Notes: a model not told the origin generated them from the letters alone. Shown: positions 16,540-26,356, numbered from the stretch's first letter. The stretch: DNA of 64,000 bases from UBA2040 sp963977135 (GCA_963977135.1 CAXBNN010000002.1:434001-498000); one strand, 5' to 3'. A program made the numbers and translations.

Positions 16540-17973
16540 TTATTGAATTATCAATTGGTACGTTTTTGAGTTTTTCTCACAATACAAAAGATACATTCCA
16601 TTGTCTATTAACGGAATGATTAATTTTCCCTCTGGATTGCTAAAAAGGTGAACTTCTTTTCCAGACATATCAAATAAGTGATAATTTGAATTAGAAAGTT
16701 CTTTTGGCAAACTTATTTCTTGATTAGCGGAAATGGGGTTTGGATAAATGATATCGGTAATACTTGATTCTTCTTCCAAACCAATTAGACCAATTAAACC
16801 CTTTTTATAAATCACTTTTTGACTGCCCAAATCCTGATAAACAAGGTGAATAACGCCATTTTTTATCTGAATATCTGGATTCGTTTGAGTTCCTGTGGAA
16901 TTAGAATTTGCTTGTTGATTAGTAGTACTAAATTGAGCTAAATTTTCATTTAATGAAATCGCTGTAACAATTTCATAGTTGTTGGAAACATATTCGGACC
17001 ATGCAGCAACCATAACATTGTTCTCTGAGGCTATCCGAGGGAAATTTTGTGGAGAGTTAGGAGATGCTGATACCGTTTGTCTATTTTCAAATGTTAATAG
17101 ATTATTCGCCTTACTTTTAGAAAGATAAATTGTGTTTGTTCCGCTGGCTGCACTCATATAAATAGTGTAAAGGCTCGTATCAATAAACGTTGCATGCGGA
17201 CCAGATGCTGGACATGAGCTTATCAGCCAGTTGGTTTCATCAATATTGTCATTTGATCCAAAAGTTGCACCATTATCATTAGAATAAACTCCATAAATAT
17301 CTCGGACGTTAGTTTCATTATTTCTAAACAAAAGGACTTGTTTGTTTCCACTTGAAACCATTTCAGCAGGGCAACAATCACATGCTTCACCGTTTATGTT
17401 TGAGGCAATTTCTTGTTCATTTGTATAAGTTAAACCAGCATCTGTTGATCGAGAATATACGTATCTTGGGTTCGTGCTGTTTGCATCATGAACCATATAT
17501 GTAACTAGCGGGTTTCCATCATTATCCATTGCCATGGAAGGCATCCACGCTCTTCCTATCATATGATTATCAACTCTGATTGTATCTGAAAAAGTTAATC
17601 CACCATCTGCTGACCTTATGGAATAAACATGCCCTTGTTCGAATGGCATTGCTTTAAAAACAACAACAATAGTATCACCACGAACATCCGTATCTGGCCC
17701 TGTCCAGTTTGCAATATAACTTTGCATTGTTGACGGAAGAAGCGGAATTGGGGTTGTAAAATTACCGGCAACCTCTTGTGTAAAGTATATTTGACCATTT
17801 TGAATTCTAGTCATTATTACCATAGCCCGATTATCATCTGTCAGCGCTAGTCTTGGCCTCACGATTCCATTACTAGCTGCATCGCCGATTTCAACCTCAT
17901 TCCCCCAAATGATTTGAGAATTCAAATTCGAGCTTAATAGTGCAAATGTCAATATCAGTAGCGAACTTTTCAT
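16540..17973 (-). CDS. Secreted BNR/sialidase-like repeat protein with type IX sorting domain
   Basis: A 477-residue secreted protein. After a short signal peptide (ending LNSQ) come repeated Asp-box motifs of a beta-propeller: SADGGLTF near 125, STDAGLTY near 175 and SNDNGATF near 230. The last ~75 residues are a type A T9SS sorting domain starting IIYPNPIS. It resembles exo-alpha-sialidase-type propellers, but the Arg triad and Asp/Tyr/Glu of a true sialidase are not evident, so a carbohydrate-binding or structural role is as likely. A CDCC motif lies in the middle. Confidence 0.75.
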   Translation of the reverse strand: MKSSLLILTFALLSSNLNSQIIWGNEVEIGDAASNGIVRPRLALTDDNRAMVIMTRIQNGQIYFTQEVAGNFTTPIPLLPSTMQSYIANWTGPDTDVRGDTIVVVFKAMPFEQGHVYSIRSADGGLTFSDTIRVDNHMIGRAWMPSMAMDNDGNPLVTYMVHDANSTNPRYVYSRSTDAGLTYTNEQEIASNINGEACDCCPAEMVSSGNKQVLLFRNNETNVRDIYGVYSNDNGATFGSNDNIDETNWLISSCPASGPHATFIDTSLYTIYMSAASGTNTIYLSKSKANNLLTFENRQTVSASPNSPQNFPRIASENNVMVAAWSEYVSNNYEIVTAISLNENLAQFSTTNQQANSNSTGTQTNPDIQIKNGVIHLVYQDLGSQKVIYKKGLIGLIGLEEESSITDIIYPNPISANQEISLPKELSNSNYHLFDMSGKEVHLFSNPEGKLIIPLIDNGMYLLYCEKNSKTYQLIIQ

Positions 17974-18000
17974 AGCTTTTTTTTATAAATATAAGAAAAT

Positions 18001-18037
18001 AAAAATCCCCTTATTCCATAATTTCAGGGATAAGGGG
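18001..18037 (-). terminator. Intrinsic terminator of gcvP
   Basis: On the minus strand CCCCTTAT pairs with ATAAGGGG around a 15-base loop and is followed by ATTTTTATTTT. Confidence 0.75.
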
Positions 18038-18058
18038 ACTTAGTTTTAACTTTTTTTT

Positions 18059-20920
18059 CTATTCTGCGAAATTCGCATAACTCTCAACAGATGGACACGA
18101 ACAGATTAAATTTCTATCTCCGTATGCATTATCTACTCTTCGAACAGGAACCCAATATTTAAATTCTTTCAAGTACGAAACTGGGAATGCTGCTTCCTGT
18201 GGCGAATAAGGATAATTCCAATCTTGATTGATTATGCAATCCGCAGTATGCGGAGCGTTTTTCAATAAGTTGTTCGCTTTATCAGCGTGACCATTTTCGA
18301 TTTCTTTTATTTCCTGACGGATTTTAATCATCGCTTCAATAAATCTATCCAATTCTTCTTTGTCTTCGCTTTCAGTTGGTTCTATCATCAGTGTTCCAGC
18401 GACCGGGAAAGAAACAGTTGGCGCATGGAATCCGAAATCAATTAATCGTTTTGCGATATCAGCAACTTCAACATCAGCTGTTTTCTTGAAATCTCGGCAA
18501 TCTAAAATCATTTCGTGAGCTACAGTCCCGTTTTTACCGGCATACAATATTTCGTAATGCCCTTTCAATCCAGCTCCGATATAATTCGCATTTAAAATTG
18601 CCATTTCTGTTGATTCTCTTAAACCTATTGCTCCTAGCATTTTTATGTATGCGTATGAAATCAATAATATCAGCGCACTTCCGTAAGGAGCTGCAGAAAT
18701 TGCTTCTATTGCATGCTCACCTCCAGATTTAATTACTGGATTACCAGGTAAAAATGGTATTAAATGTGCCGCAACACCAATAGGTCCCATTCCTGGTCCT
18801 CCACCACCATGAGGAATTGCGAACGTTTTATGTAAATTCAAGTGACAAACGTCTGCACCAATGTTTCCTGGGTTAGTTAAACCAACTTGAGCGTTCATAT
18901 TCGCACCATCCATATATACTTGACCTCCATTTTCATGGATGATACTTGTAATTTCTTTGATTCCTTCTTCATACACTCCGTGAGTAGAAGGGTAAGTAAC
19001 CATGATACCAGCTAATTCATTTCCAATTTCATTGGCAGCGGTTCTTAGTTGATCAATATCTATATTTCCATTTTCGTCACAGCCTGTAACAACCACTTCA
19101 AATCCAGCCATTACCGCAGACGCAGGATTCGTCCCATGCGCAGAAGAAGGAATTATCATTTTCGTACGTTGCTTGTCTCCATTTGATAAATGGAAAGCTT
19201 TAATGACCATTAATCCAGCATATTCGCCTTGCGCTCCAGAATTTGGTTGAAGAGAAACTCCTGCAAATCCAGTACATTCTGATAGGTCCAATTCCAATTG
19301 ACGGAACATTTCATGATACCCTTCAGCCTGATTAACTGGAGCAAATGGGTGAATATTCGCAAATTGAGGATTAGTAATTGGCATTAATTCCGCTGCTGCA
19401 TTCAATTTCATTGTGCAAGAACCCAGCGGTATCATCGAGTGAACCAAAGAAAGATCTTTGTTTTCCAAACGCTTCAAATAGCGCATCATTTTTGATTCTG
19501 AATGGTATTTGCTAAAGGTTGGATGAGAAAATACTGCATCTGTTCGCAAGTAATTAGGAGCTAACATTACATTCAGCTCTTTATTTGGCGTTGGAGTATC
19601 TTTTGCCAAGGCCTGCGCGAAAATATCCAAAATGGTTTGAACATCTTCATTAGTATGAGGCTCCCCGAAAGAAATACTCAATTCGTTTTTATTGATGTAG
19701 TTGAAATTCATTCCTGCAGCTTCTGCAGCCGATTGAATTTCAAAAGAAGGAACACCTTTTATCCAAAGCGTATCGAAAAAGGCTTTTCCGCCCAACTCAA
19801 CACCCATTTTCTCTAATCCTTCAGCTGTATGTGCTGCTAATCCATGAACGTGCAATGCTATTTCACGCATTCCTTCTGGTCCGTGATAAACAGTATACAT
19901 ACTAGCCATAACTGCTAGAAGAGCTTGAGCTGTACAAATATTTGACGTTGCTTTGTCTCGTTTAATATGCTGCTCACGCGTTTGTAAAGCCATTCGCAAA
20001 GCCATATTTCCGTCATCATCCTTTGATACTCCGATGATTCGACCAGGCATGTTTCGTTTGTATTCATCCTTAGCAGCGAAATATGCTGCATGCGGGCCAC
20101 CGTAACCCATTGGAACACCAAAACGTTGTGTTGAACCCAAGACAACATCTGCTCCTAAATGACCTGGCGCTTTCAAAACTACCAAAGCCAAAATATCTGC
20201 TGCAACAGCAACACGTATTCCGTTAGATTTCATTTTTGAAATGAATCCTTCAATGTCCTTAACTCGACCAAAAGAATCAGGGTATTGAACCAACGAACCA
20301 AAGAATGTAGAATCTCCTTCAAAAGTCTCAGGATTTCCAGTAACCATTTCAATTCCCAAATTTTTAGCGCGACCGGCGATCACCTCTATTGTTTGTGGGT
20401 AAGCAAATTCTGAAACAAAAAACTTATTTCTTCCTGTTTTTACTTCACCTCTAGAACGAGAATTCCAGAACATAAGCATAGCTTCAGCCCCTGCTGTTGA
20501 TTCATCCAGAAGTGATGCGTTGGCAATCTCCATTCCTGTTAATTCCAAAACCATAGTCTGGAAATTCAACAAAGCTTCAAGCCTTCCTTGTGAAATCTCT
20601 GCTTGATAAGGCGTATATGCCGTATACCAACCTGGATTTTCCAATACGTTTCTCAATATAACAGGCGGAACAATTGTCTCTGAATAACCCAAACCAATAA
20701 ATGATTTGTTCACTATATTCTTGTTTCCAAGTTCAGTTATATGATTCAGGTATTCCTGCTCTGTCATAGCGGAATCAACATTCAATTCACGACCTAAACG
20801 GATGTGAGCTGGAATGGTTTTATCAATTAATTCAGCAACAGTTGAAACTCCAATTTTGGCTAACATTTCTGTTTTTTCAGCCTCATTTGGACCGATATGT
20901 CTTTTAGAAAACTTGTTCAT
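18059..20920 (-). CDS. gcvP: Glycine dehydrogenase (decarboxylating), P protein
   Basis: The PLP-dependent P protein of the glycine cleavage system; it decarboxylates glycine and passes the aminomethyl group to lipoyl-GcvH. At 953 residues it is the single-chain fused form (both halves, P1 and P2). The cofactor lysine lies in the motif HLNLHKTFAIPHGGGGPG near residue 700. The N-terminus MNKFSKRHIGP is the family's usual opening, so the ATG at 20920 is chosen over an upstream TTG. GcvT and GcvH are not nearby, as is usual when the system is dispersed. Confidence 0.97.
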   Translation of the reverse strand: MNKFSKRHIGPNEAEKTEMLAKIGVSTVAELIDKTIPAHIRLGRELNVDSAMTEQEYLNHITELGNKNIVNKSFIGLGYSETIVPPVILRNVLENPGWYTAYTPYQAEISQGRLEALLNFQTMVLELTGMEIANASLLDESTAGAEAMLMFWNSRSRGEVKTGRNKFFVSEFAYPQTIEVIAGRAKNLGIEMVTGNPETFEGDSTFFGSLVQYPDSFGRVKDIEGFISKMKSNGIRVAVAADILALVVLKAPGHLGADVVLGSTQRFGVPMGYGGPHAAYFAAKDEYKRNMPGRIIGVSKDDDGNMALRMALQTREQHIKRDKATSNICTAQALLAVMASMYTVYHGPEGMREIALHVHGLAAHTAEGLEKMGVELGGKAFFDTLWIKGVPSFEIQSAAEAAGMNFNYINKNELSISFGEPHTNEDVQTILDIFAQALAKDTPTPNKELNVMLAPNYLRTDAVFSHPTFSKYHSESKMMRYLKRLENKDLSLVHSMIPLGSCTMKLNAAAELMPITNPQFANIHPFAPVNQAEGYHEMFRQLELDLSECTGFAGVSLQPNSGAQGEYAGLMVIKAFHLSNGDKQRTKMIIPSSAHGTNPASAVMAGFEVVVTGCDENGNIDIDQLRTAANEIGNELAGIMVTYPSTHGVYEEGIKEITSIIHENGGQVYMDGANMNAQVGLTNPGNIGADVCHLNLHKTFAIPHGGGGPGMGPIGVAAHLIPFLPGNPVIKSGGEHAIEAISAAPYGSALILLISYAYIKMLGAIGLRESTEMAILNANYIGAGLKGHYEILYAGKNGTVAHEMILDCRDFKKTADVEVADIAKRLIDFGFHAPTVSFPVAGTLMIEPTESEDKEELDRFIEAMIKIRQEIKEIENGHADKANNLLKNAPHTADCIINQDWNYPYSPQEAAFPVSYLKEFKYWVPVRRVDNAYGDRNLICSCPSVESYANFAE

Positions 20921-20944
20921 TTTATGCTTGTCTTTTTGAGGGTG

Positions 20945-20952
20945 CAAATATA
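20945..20952 (-). promoter_or_regulatory. -7 promoter box for gcvP
   Basis: The minus strand reads TATATTTG, followed by CACC, the same TAnnTTTGCACC arrangement as upstream of era, pyk and prs. The ATG is 24 bases downstream. Confidence 0.5.
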
Positions 20953-21073
20953 CATGATTTTGACTTTATTGAAACAGCAATTGTCTGGAATTGTTCGCAG
21001 CATTTCTGACTTTATTTTAGACGATACACATCCACTCATAAAAAGTGGTCAATCAATAGTCTAAATCTTAATC

Positions 21074-22495
21074 CTACTCTACGTAGCTCAACTTTAACAT
21101 GTTGGATCTTCCACTTTCTTCAAGAGGTATTGACGCAATATTAATGACCAAATCACCAAGTTTCAATAAACCTTGTTTTTTCATAAGATATTTGATGTCA
21201 GCAATGGTATGATCCGTGGATACCGTTTTATCGTAAAAGTATGCATGAACTCCCCATACTAAATTTAACTGAGTCAATATATTACGATTACTAGTAAACA
21301 CGAATACTGGGGCTGTCGGCCTTTGGGAGGCAATTTTGTACGCTGTATAACCTGAAAAAGACATCGTAATAATAGCGTCTGTATCTGTACGTTGAGCTAA
21401 ACGAACGGCATTAAAACAAATGGAATCGGTAATAAAACGATCTTGATTTTTTTCAGGCAACTCTTCTTTGTTATAAATACCTTCAAATGTTTCCATTTCA
21501 CGGATGATGTTCGTCATTGTCTTAATGACTTCAATTGGATGCTTTCCTACGGAAGTCTCTCCCGAAAGCATAACAGCATCAGCACCATCCAAAACAGCAT
21601 TCGCAACATCATTTACTTCAGCCCTTGAAGGTGTAATGTTTTCAATCATACTTTCCATCATCTGCGTCGCAACAATGATAGGCTTCGCATTCAATCGACA
21701 TTTGTTAATCAACATTTTTTGAATTAACGGAACATTCTGATAAGGAATTTCAACTCCCAAATCTCCTCTGGCTACCATAACTGCATCACTTTGCTCAATG
21801 ATATCATCAATATCGTTCAGTGCTTCAGGTTTCTCAATTTTAGAAATCACTTTTGCCATTGCTTTGGCATTTGAAATAATGTGTTTAAGCTCGATTATAT
21901 CCCGTGCAGATCTGACAAAAGAAAGTGCTATCCAATCTACGTTGTGAACAAGAGCGAAATCCAAATCTTCCTTGTCTTTTACCGTTAATGAAGGCATAGA
22001 AATTTTCGTGTTGGGTAAATTAACTCCTTTTTTAGAAGATAATATCCCACCATTAATAACTTTAGCTTTTATGGTTGTTCCGTCTGTAGATACGGTTTCT
22101 AAAATGATCTTACCGTCATCCAACAAAATTCTTTCCTTCGGTTTAATATCCTTTGGAAGTCTCTCATAACTGATAGAAAATAAATCTTTTGTTCCCAAAA
22201 CCTTTTCTGAAACAATACTTACTTCAGCACCTTCAATTAACTCAACTCCATTATTTTCTATTTCGTGAGTTCTAATTTTCGGACCTTGTAAATCAGCTAA
22301 TATGGCAACGTTTAGACCCGTTTCTTTATTTATCTTTCGGATTAATTTTATGTTTTCTAAATGGTCTTTGTGTGAGCCATGAGAAAAGTTTAAACGACAA
22401 ACATTCACCCCTTGAAAGAACATTTCTTTCAAAACTTCAGGTTTATTACTCGCAGGTCCTAATGTCGCTACGATTTTTGTTTTTTTATTCAACAT
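21074..22495 (-). CDS. pyk: Pyruvate kinase
   Basis: Transfers phosphate from phosphoenolpyruvate to ADP in the last step of glycolysis. 473 residues, the usual length. Visible features are the N-terminal TKIVATLGPAS, the active-site region KIEKPEAL...DDIIEQSDAVMVARGDLG around 217-250 and the metal/substrate motif ATQMMESM near 274. The gene starts 13 bases after the IPExxxVDY gene, so the two are co-transcribed; this pairing is common in Flavobacteriia. Confidence 0.97.
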   Translation of the reverse strand: MLNKKTKIVATLGPASNKPEVLKEMFFQGVNVCRLNFSHGSHKDHLENIKLIRKINKETGLNVAILADLQGPKIRTHEIENNGVELIEGAEVSIVSEKVLGTKDLFSISYERLPKDIKPKERILLDDGKIILETVSTDGTTIKAKVINGGILSSKKGVNLPNTKISMPSLTVKDKEDLDFALVHNVDWIALSFVRSARDIIELKHIISNAKAMAKVISKIEKPEALNDIDDIIEQSDAVMVARGDLGVEIPYQNVPLIQKMLINKCRLNAKPIIVATQMMESMIENITPSRAEVNDVANAVLDGADAVMLSGETSVGKHPIEVIKTMTNIIREMETFEGIYNKEELPEKNQDRFITDSICFNAVRLAQRTDTDAIITMSFSGYTAYKIASQRPTAPVFVFTSNRNILTQLNLVWGVHAYFYDKTVSTDHTIADIKYLMKKQGLLKLGDLVINIASIPLEESGRSNMLKLSYVE

Positions 22496-22508
22496 ATATT
22501 TTTAATAC

Positions 22509-22937
22509 TTATAAACTAATATTTCTTATCGACTCGAATTCTTCTGGGTCGAATGAATAGGCTGCTAGTACGCCAGAAACTGCATTTAATTTCTCTAACC
22601 AAACACTAACGTCCACTGAATTAGGTTCTTTTATGAAAAGTAAATAATCAATTTTAGGTTGCTCAGAAACCAAGAAACGCGTTCCCGATACATTTTTAAT
22701 CAAAAAATACGAGCACATATTTTCTTCATCATAAAATTCGTAAAAACTATGAAAAGAACTTTGGTGTTTCTTCACTTTGTCGGTTGCAAATTCTTCATCA
22801 GCTTTTGACAAATGCAAACCCATCACCTCATTGATTCCCCATGCCAAACGATAATCGCTGTGGTGCGAACAGATTCCAATCATATCGAAATCGTATTCCG
22901 GTTCCAGTGTAAGATTGTATTTTTTGACCTTTGCCAT
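22509..22937 (-). CDS. IPExxxVDY family protein
   Basis: A 142-residue cytosolic protein of a Bacteroidota-specific family of unknown function. The naming motif appears as SEQPKIDY near residue 108, and the family's W-x-IN-x-hh-x-L start is seen in LAWGINEVMGLHLSK. The start at 22937 (MAKVKKYNL) is preferred over an upstream codon because it lies just after a promoter box and matches the family N-terminus. It is immediately upstream of pyk. Confidence 0.8.
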   Translation of the reverse strand: MAKVKKYNLTLEPEYDFDMIGICSHHSDYRLAWGINEVMGLHLSKADEEFATDKVKKHQSSFHSFYEFYDEENMCSYFLIKNVSGTRFLVSEQPKIDYLLFIKEPNSVDVSVWLEKLNAVSGVLAAYSFDPEEFESIRNISL

Positions 22938-22945
22938 ATTCGGTG

Positions 22946-22953
22946 CAAATTTA
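22946..22953 (-). promoter_or_regulatory. -7 promoter box for the IPExxxVDY-pyk operon
   Basis: The minus strand reads TAAATTTGCACC; the ATG at 22937 lies 8 bases after the box, leaving almost no 5' leader. Confidence 0.5.
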
Positions 22954-23069
22954 CGCTTTTTGAACTCAAACGATATTTGAATCAATTTTTATCCTAAAAG
23001 AATTGTCAAAATTTAACCTTGTCTCAATATAAACAAAATCCGGCAATAGTTTTCACAAGGAATTACCCT

Positions 23070-23077
23070 TATTTTTG
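23070..23077 (+). promoter_or_regulatory. -7 promoter box for the EamA transporter
   Basis: TATTTTTG lies 4 bases upstream of the ATG at 23082. Transcription would begin at or beside the start codon, giving a leaderless message. Confidence 0.45.
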
Positions 23078-23081
23078 CAGC

Positions 23082-24029
23082 ATGAAATCGGAAACAAAAA
23101 GTTGGTTAACCTTAGTGCTCTTAGCTTGTATTTGGGGGTCATCGTTCATACTTATGAAAAGGGGTATGCAGACTGTAGATGGCGAACCGATTTTTACCGA
23201 CATGCAAGTTGGGGCTTTACGTATGTTTTTTGCTGGTTCAATACTTTTACCCTTTTCCATAAAAGCTTTAAGGAAAATTAAAAAGGGGCGAGATATTCTT
23301 TTTCTTTTCATAGTTGGCTTCTGTGGCAATTTCATACCTGCGTTTCTCTTCACCTATGCAGAAACGTCGATTTCGTCTGGATATGCTGGAATGCTGAACA
23401 GCTTCACTCCTATTTTTACAGTAATCATTGGTTTTTTTGTTTTCAAAATACGTCTCAACACAGTACAAATAATTGGTCTCGCCATAGGAACCTTGGGCAT
23501 GATTTTACTTATGTATTTTGGCCATTTAGAGCCGAATAACGGAGGATTAATCCATGTTTTGGCAATCGTTTTGGCTACATTCTTGTATGGCGTTAGTTTA
23601 AATACTATAAAACATAAATTAGGACATTTTACTGCCGTTGAAATAACTTCTGTGGCACTTTTACTGGTGTTAATTCCTGCACTAATTACAAACGGATATT
23701 TTGGAACCATTCAAACGATTCGTACAAATGAACATGCTTTTGAGGGGATAATTTATATCGCCATTCTCGGAATCGTTGGGACAGCATTTGCAGTAATAAT
23801 TTTCAATCAAATTATAGCAATGCGAGACGCTCTTTTTGCCAGTAGCGTCACCTACTTTATCCCAATAGTGGCAGTTTTCATTGGTTTTGGTTTTAATGAA
23901 AGTATCAATTTAAGCCAAATTGGATCAATGTTTATAGTATTAATGGGCGTATTTTTTGTGAATTATTGGCCGCAACTTCAGCTGAAACGAAAGGCTCGTG
24001 AATTGAAAAAGCGTGGCGGGGTTATTTGA
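23082..24029 (+). CDS. EamA/DMT-family membrane transporter
   Basis: A 315-residue integral membrane protein with ten predicted helices in two EamA repeats. The opening SWLTLVLLACIWGSSFILMKRG is typical of the family (W-G-s-x-f). The C-terminal tail is basic. Family members export amino acids, nucleosides or drugs; substrate not predictable. The stop codon TGA is part of an intergenic repeat unit (GTTATTTGAAGC), so the final residues may have been altered by repeat insertion. The start at 23082 is preferred over a TTG 63 bases upstream because it gives the normal N-terminus. Confidence 0.9.
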   Translation: MKSETKSWLTLVLLACIWGSSFILMKRGMQTVDGEPIFTDMQVGALRMFFAGSILLPFSIKALRKIKKGRDILFLFIVGFCGNFIPAFLFTYAETSISSGYAGMLNSFTPIFTVIIGFFVFKIRLNTVQIIGLAIGTLGMILLMYFGHLEPNNGGLIHVLAIVLATFLYGVSLNTIKHKLGHFTAVEITSVALLLVLIPALITNGYFGTIQTIRTNEHAFEGIIYIAILGIVGTAFAVIIFNQIIAMRDALFASSVTYFIPIVAVFIGFGFNESINLSQIGSMFIVLMGVFFVNYWPQLQLKRKARELKKRGGVI

Positions 24030-24174
24030 AGCTTGGGAATGGAACTGCTAGATGGAGCTATTTGAAGCCTTCGCATTGGACGTAAAAGATGGAGTTATTT
24101 GAAGTGCTTTTGCACATTTGGTTCTAACGGCATTTTTTTTCAAATGTGCAAAGCACTTCAAATAACCGACACAA
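24021..24174. repeat. Intergenic palindromic repeat cluster 1
   Basis: Three forward units (24021, 24056, 24093) of the type G(T/C)TATTTGAAG, then one inverted unit ending CTTCAAATAACCGACACAA. The third forward unit and the inverted unit form a hairpin with 25-26-bp arms (24095-24120 with 24141-24165, one base different) and a 20-base loop. It lies between the EamA gene and rplU. Confidence 0.85.
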
Positions 24175-24205
24175 ACCAAGTCAATTAAAAAAAAATGACG
24201 CTTTG

Positions 24206-24236
24206 TTTGTGCTCTCAAAAGAAAAATGTATCTTTG
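24206..24236 (+). promoter_or_regulatory. Promoter of rplU-rpmA
   Basis: TTTG at 24206-24209, 19 bases, then TATCTTTG at 24229-24236: close to the full Bacteroidota consensus. The rplU ATG follows 40 bases later. Confidence 0.65.
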
Positions 24237-24276
24237 CCGTCCAAATTAAGAACACAATTTAATTAAAAACAGCTAT

Positions 24277-24588
24277 ATGTACGCAATTGTAGAGATAGCA
24301 GGGCAGCAGTTTAAAGTGCAAAAAGACCAAAAGTTGTATGTTCATCGTTTGCAAGAAGAAACAGGAGCGAAATTAGAATTCGACAAAGTTTTACTAGTAG
24401 ACAACGATGGAAAGATTACACTTGGCGCCCCGGCTATAGAAGGAGCTAAAGTTACCGCAGAGGTACTTGGCCATGTTAAAGGAGACAAAGTAATCGTTTT
24501 CCGCAAGAAGAGAAGAAAAGGGTACCGCAAGAAAAATGGTCACCGTCAGTCTTTTACTTCTATTGCAATTAAAAGCATTCAAGCTTAA
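24277..24588 (+). CDS. rplU: 50S ribosomal protein L21
   Basis: A 103-residue protein with the L21 hallmarks: MYAIVEIAGQQFKV at the start and the basic KKRRKGYRKKNGHRQ near residues 75-90, which contacts 23S rRNA. Normal length. It forms the usual two-gene operon with rpmA, 51 bases downstream; a small GC-rich hairpin (TTTCG/CGAAA) lies in that gap. Confidence 0.98.
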   Translation: MYAIVEIAGQQFKVQKDQKLYVHRLQEETGAKLEFDKVLLVDNDGKITLGAPAIEGAKVTAEVLGHVKGDKVIVFRKKRRKGYRKKNGHRQSFTSIAIKSIQA

Positions 24589-24639
24589 TTAAAAAGAAAG
24601 TTTAAATTTTTCGCTCCGGCGAAATAAAAAGATAAGACA

Positions 24640-24909
24640 ATGGCACATAAAAAAGGAGCAGGTAGTTCAAGAAATGGTCGTGAATCAGCTAGCAAGCGTC
24701 TGGGAGTGAAAATCTTCGGAGGACAAGCAGCTATTGCAGGAAACATTATCATTCGCCAAAGAGGAACACAACATCATCCAGGTACTAACGTTGGAATTGG
24801 AAAAGACCATACGTTATTTGCTTTGACAGACGGTGTTGTAGAATTCCGTAGAAAAAAAGATAATCGTTCGTTTGTATCGGTTGTTCCATTTGAAACAGCT
24901 GAAGCATAA
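24640..24909 (+). CDS. rpmA: 50S ribosomal protein L27
   Basis: An 89-residue protein with the L27 start MAHKKGAGSSRNGRES and the conserved GGQAAIAGNIIIRQRGT. The N-terminal tail reaches the peptidyl-transferase centre. There is no cleavable N-terminal leader of the kind found in Firmicutes. Last gene of the operon, followed by a strong terminator. Confidence 0.98.
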   Translation: MAHKKGAGSSRNGRESASKRLGVKIFGGQAAIAGNIIIRQRGTQHHPGTNVGIGKDHTLFALTDGVVEFRRKKDNRSFVSVVPFETAEA

Positions 24910-24928
24910 CAATCTTCGATAGAAATTG

Positions 24929-24963
24929 AAAAGCGTCTCGGTTGAACTGAGACGCTTTTTTTT
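24929..24963 (+). terminator. Intrinsic terminator of rplU-rpmA
   Basis: AAGCGTCTC and GAGACGCTT pair around a 9-base loop, followed by a T-run. The stem closely resembles the terminator at 39045. Confidence 0.85.
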
Positions 24964-25051
24964 GTTTAGCGATTTTTAAAATCGTATTACTTTTAAAATA
25001 ATTATTCAAGGGCAATTTATTAAATTCGCGCTCGAAAAGAATTGAATCACC

Positions 25052-26323
25052 ATGCTTGAAATTACAAGAATCCGTAACGAAAAGGAAGCCATTTTGGAAG
25101 GCTTGAAGAAAAGAAATATAGATGCTTCTGCCATTCTAGATGAAATTTTGACCGCCGATACCGAATGGCGATCAAAACGAACTGAAATGGAATCCATCGC
25201 GGCTGAATTGAATGTGGTTGCTAAAGAAATTGGCGAACTTTTCAAACAAGGAAAAGCTGCCGAAGCAAATCAAGCAAAAGAAAAAACATCAAGTTTAAAA
25301 GAGAAAGAATCTGCCTTGAAAACAGAGGTTGAAAGTTTAGAAGCACAAATTCAAACTTTGCTTTATACTCTGCCAAACGTTCCAAATGAACTAGTAAAAG
25401 CCGGTAAAAGTGAATTGGATAACGAAACAGTTTATGAAGCTGGAGTTGAACCAAATTACAGCTTTGAACCTATTCCTCATTGGGAGCTGACCAAAAAATA
25501 TGACATCATCGATTTTGAAATGGGTGTAAAGATTACTGGTGCTGGTTTCCCAGTTTACAAGGGAAAAGGTGCAAAGTTACAACGCGCATTGATCAATTTC
25601 TTTCTCTTGGAAGCTAGTAAAGCCGGTTATGAAGAATACCAAGTTCCACTGATGGTCAATGAAGCGTCAGGTATTGGTACTGGACAATTACCAGACAAGG
25701 AAGGCCAAATGTATCATAGTACAATTGATGATTTATATTTGATACCTACAGCTGAAGTTCCTTTGACAAACATCTACCGTGACGTAATTTTACCTGACGC
25801 AAATTTCTCTATCAAAATGACAGGATACACTCCTTGTTTCAGAAGAGAAGCTGGGTCTTACGGAAGCGATGTGCGTGGATTAAACCGACTTCATCAATTC
25901 GATAAAGTTGAGATTGTACGCATAGAACATCCCGATAATTCAGCTGCTGCTTTGGAAGAAATGATGGAGCATGTGAAAGGGTTATTGACAAAATTAGGAC
26001 TTCAATTCCGTATTTTACGCCTTTGTGGCGGGGACACCGGATTCGCTTCAGCTATGACCTATGATTTTGAGGTTTATTCTGCAGCCCAGAAAAAATGGTT
26101 GGAAGTAAGTTCTGTTTCTCGTTTTGATACTTTCCAATCTACAAGATTGAAATTGAGATTTAAAGGTGAGGACAAGAAAACACAACTTTGTCATACATTA
26201 AATGGATCTGCACTAGCATTGCCTAGAATAGTCGCTGCACTTTTGGAAAACAATCAAACTGAAGACGATATCAAAATTCCAGAAGCTCTGCACTCATTTA
26301 CTGGTTTCGATACTATTTCTTAA
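25052..26323 (+). CDS. serS: Seryl-tRNA synthetase
   Basis: A 423-residue class II synthetase that charges tRNA-Ser. The N-terminal ~105 residues form the antiparallel coiled-coil arm that binds the tRNA long variable arm (ELNVVAKEIGELFKQGKAAE region). Motif 2 is seen as PCFRREAGSYG near residue 263 and motif 3 as LNGSALALPRIVAALLEN near 387. Monocistronic; normal length. Confidence 0.97.
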   Translation: MLEITRIRNEKEAILEGLKKRNIDASAILDEILTADTEWRSKRTEMESIAAELNVVAKEIGELFKQGKAAEANQAKEKTSSLKEKESALKTEVESLEAQIQTLLYTLPNVPNELVKAGKSELDNETVYEAGVEPNYSFEPIPHWELTKKYDIIDFEMGVKITGAGFPVYKGKGAKLQRALINFFLLEASKAGYEEYQVPLMVNEASGIGTGQLPDKEGQMYHSTIDDLYLIPTAEVPLTNIYRDVILPDANFSIKMTGYTPCFRREAGSYGSDVRGLNRLHQFDKVEIVRIEHPDNSAAALEEMMEHVKGLLTKLGLQFRILRLCGGDTGFASAMTYDFEVYSAAQKKWLEVSSVSRFDTFQSTRLKLRFKGEDKKTQLCHTLNGSALALPRIVAALLENNQTEDDIKIPEALHSFTGFDTIS

Positions 26324-26356
26324 AAAGAATTTGGTTCCTTAATTAATCTTAAATTG

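Noticed and set aside
16540..17973. True sialidase
   Set aside because: Asp-box repeats are present, but the arginine triad and catalytic residues could not be identified, so only a propeller-type call is made.
24021..24174. Repeat cluster 1 as an ordinary terminator of the EamA gene
   Set aside because: The hairpin is long, and the T-run lies in its loop rather than after the stem. The same sequence recurs beside unrelated genes in other orientations. A terminating side effect is still possible.
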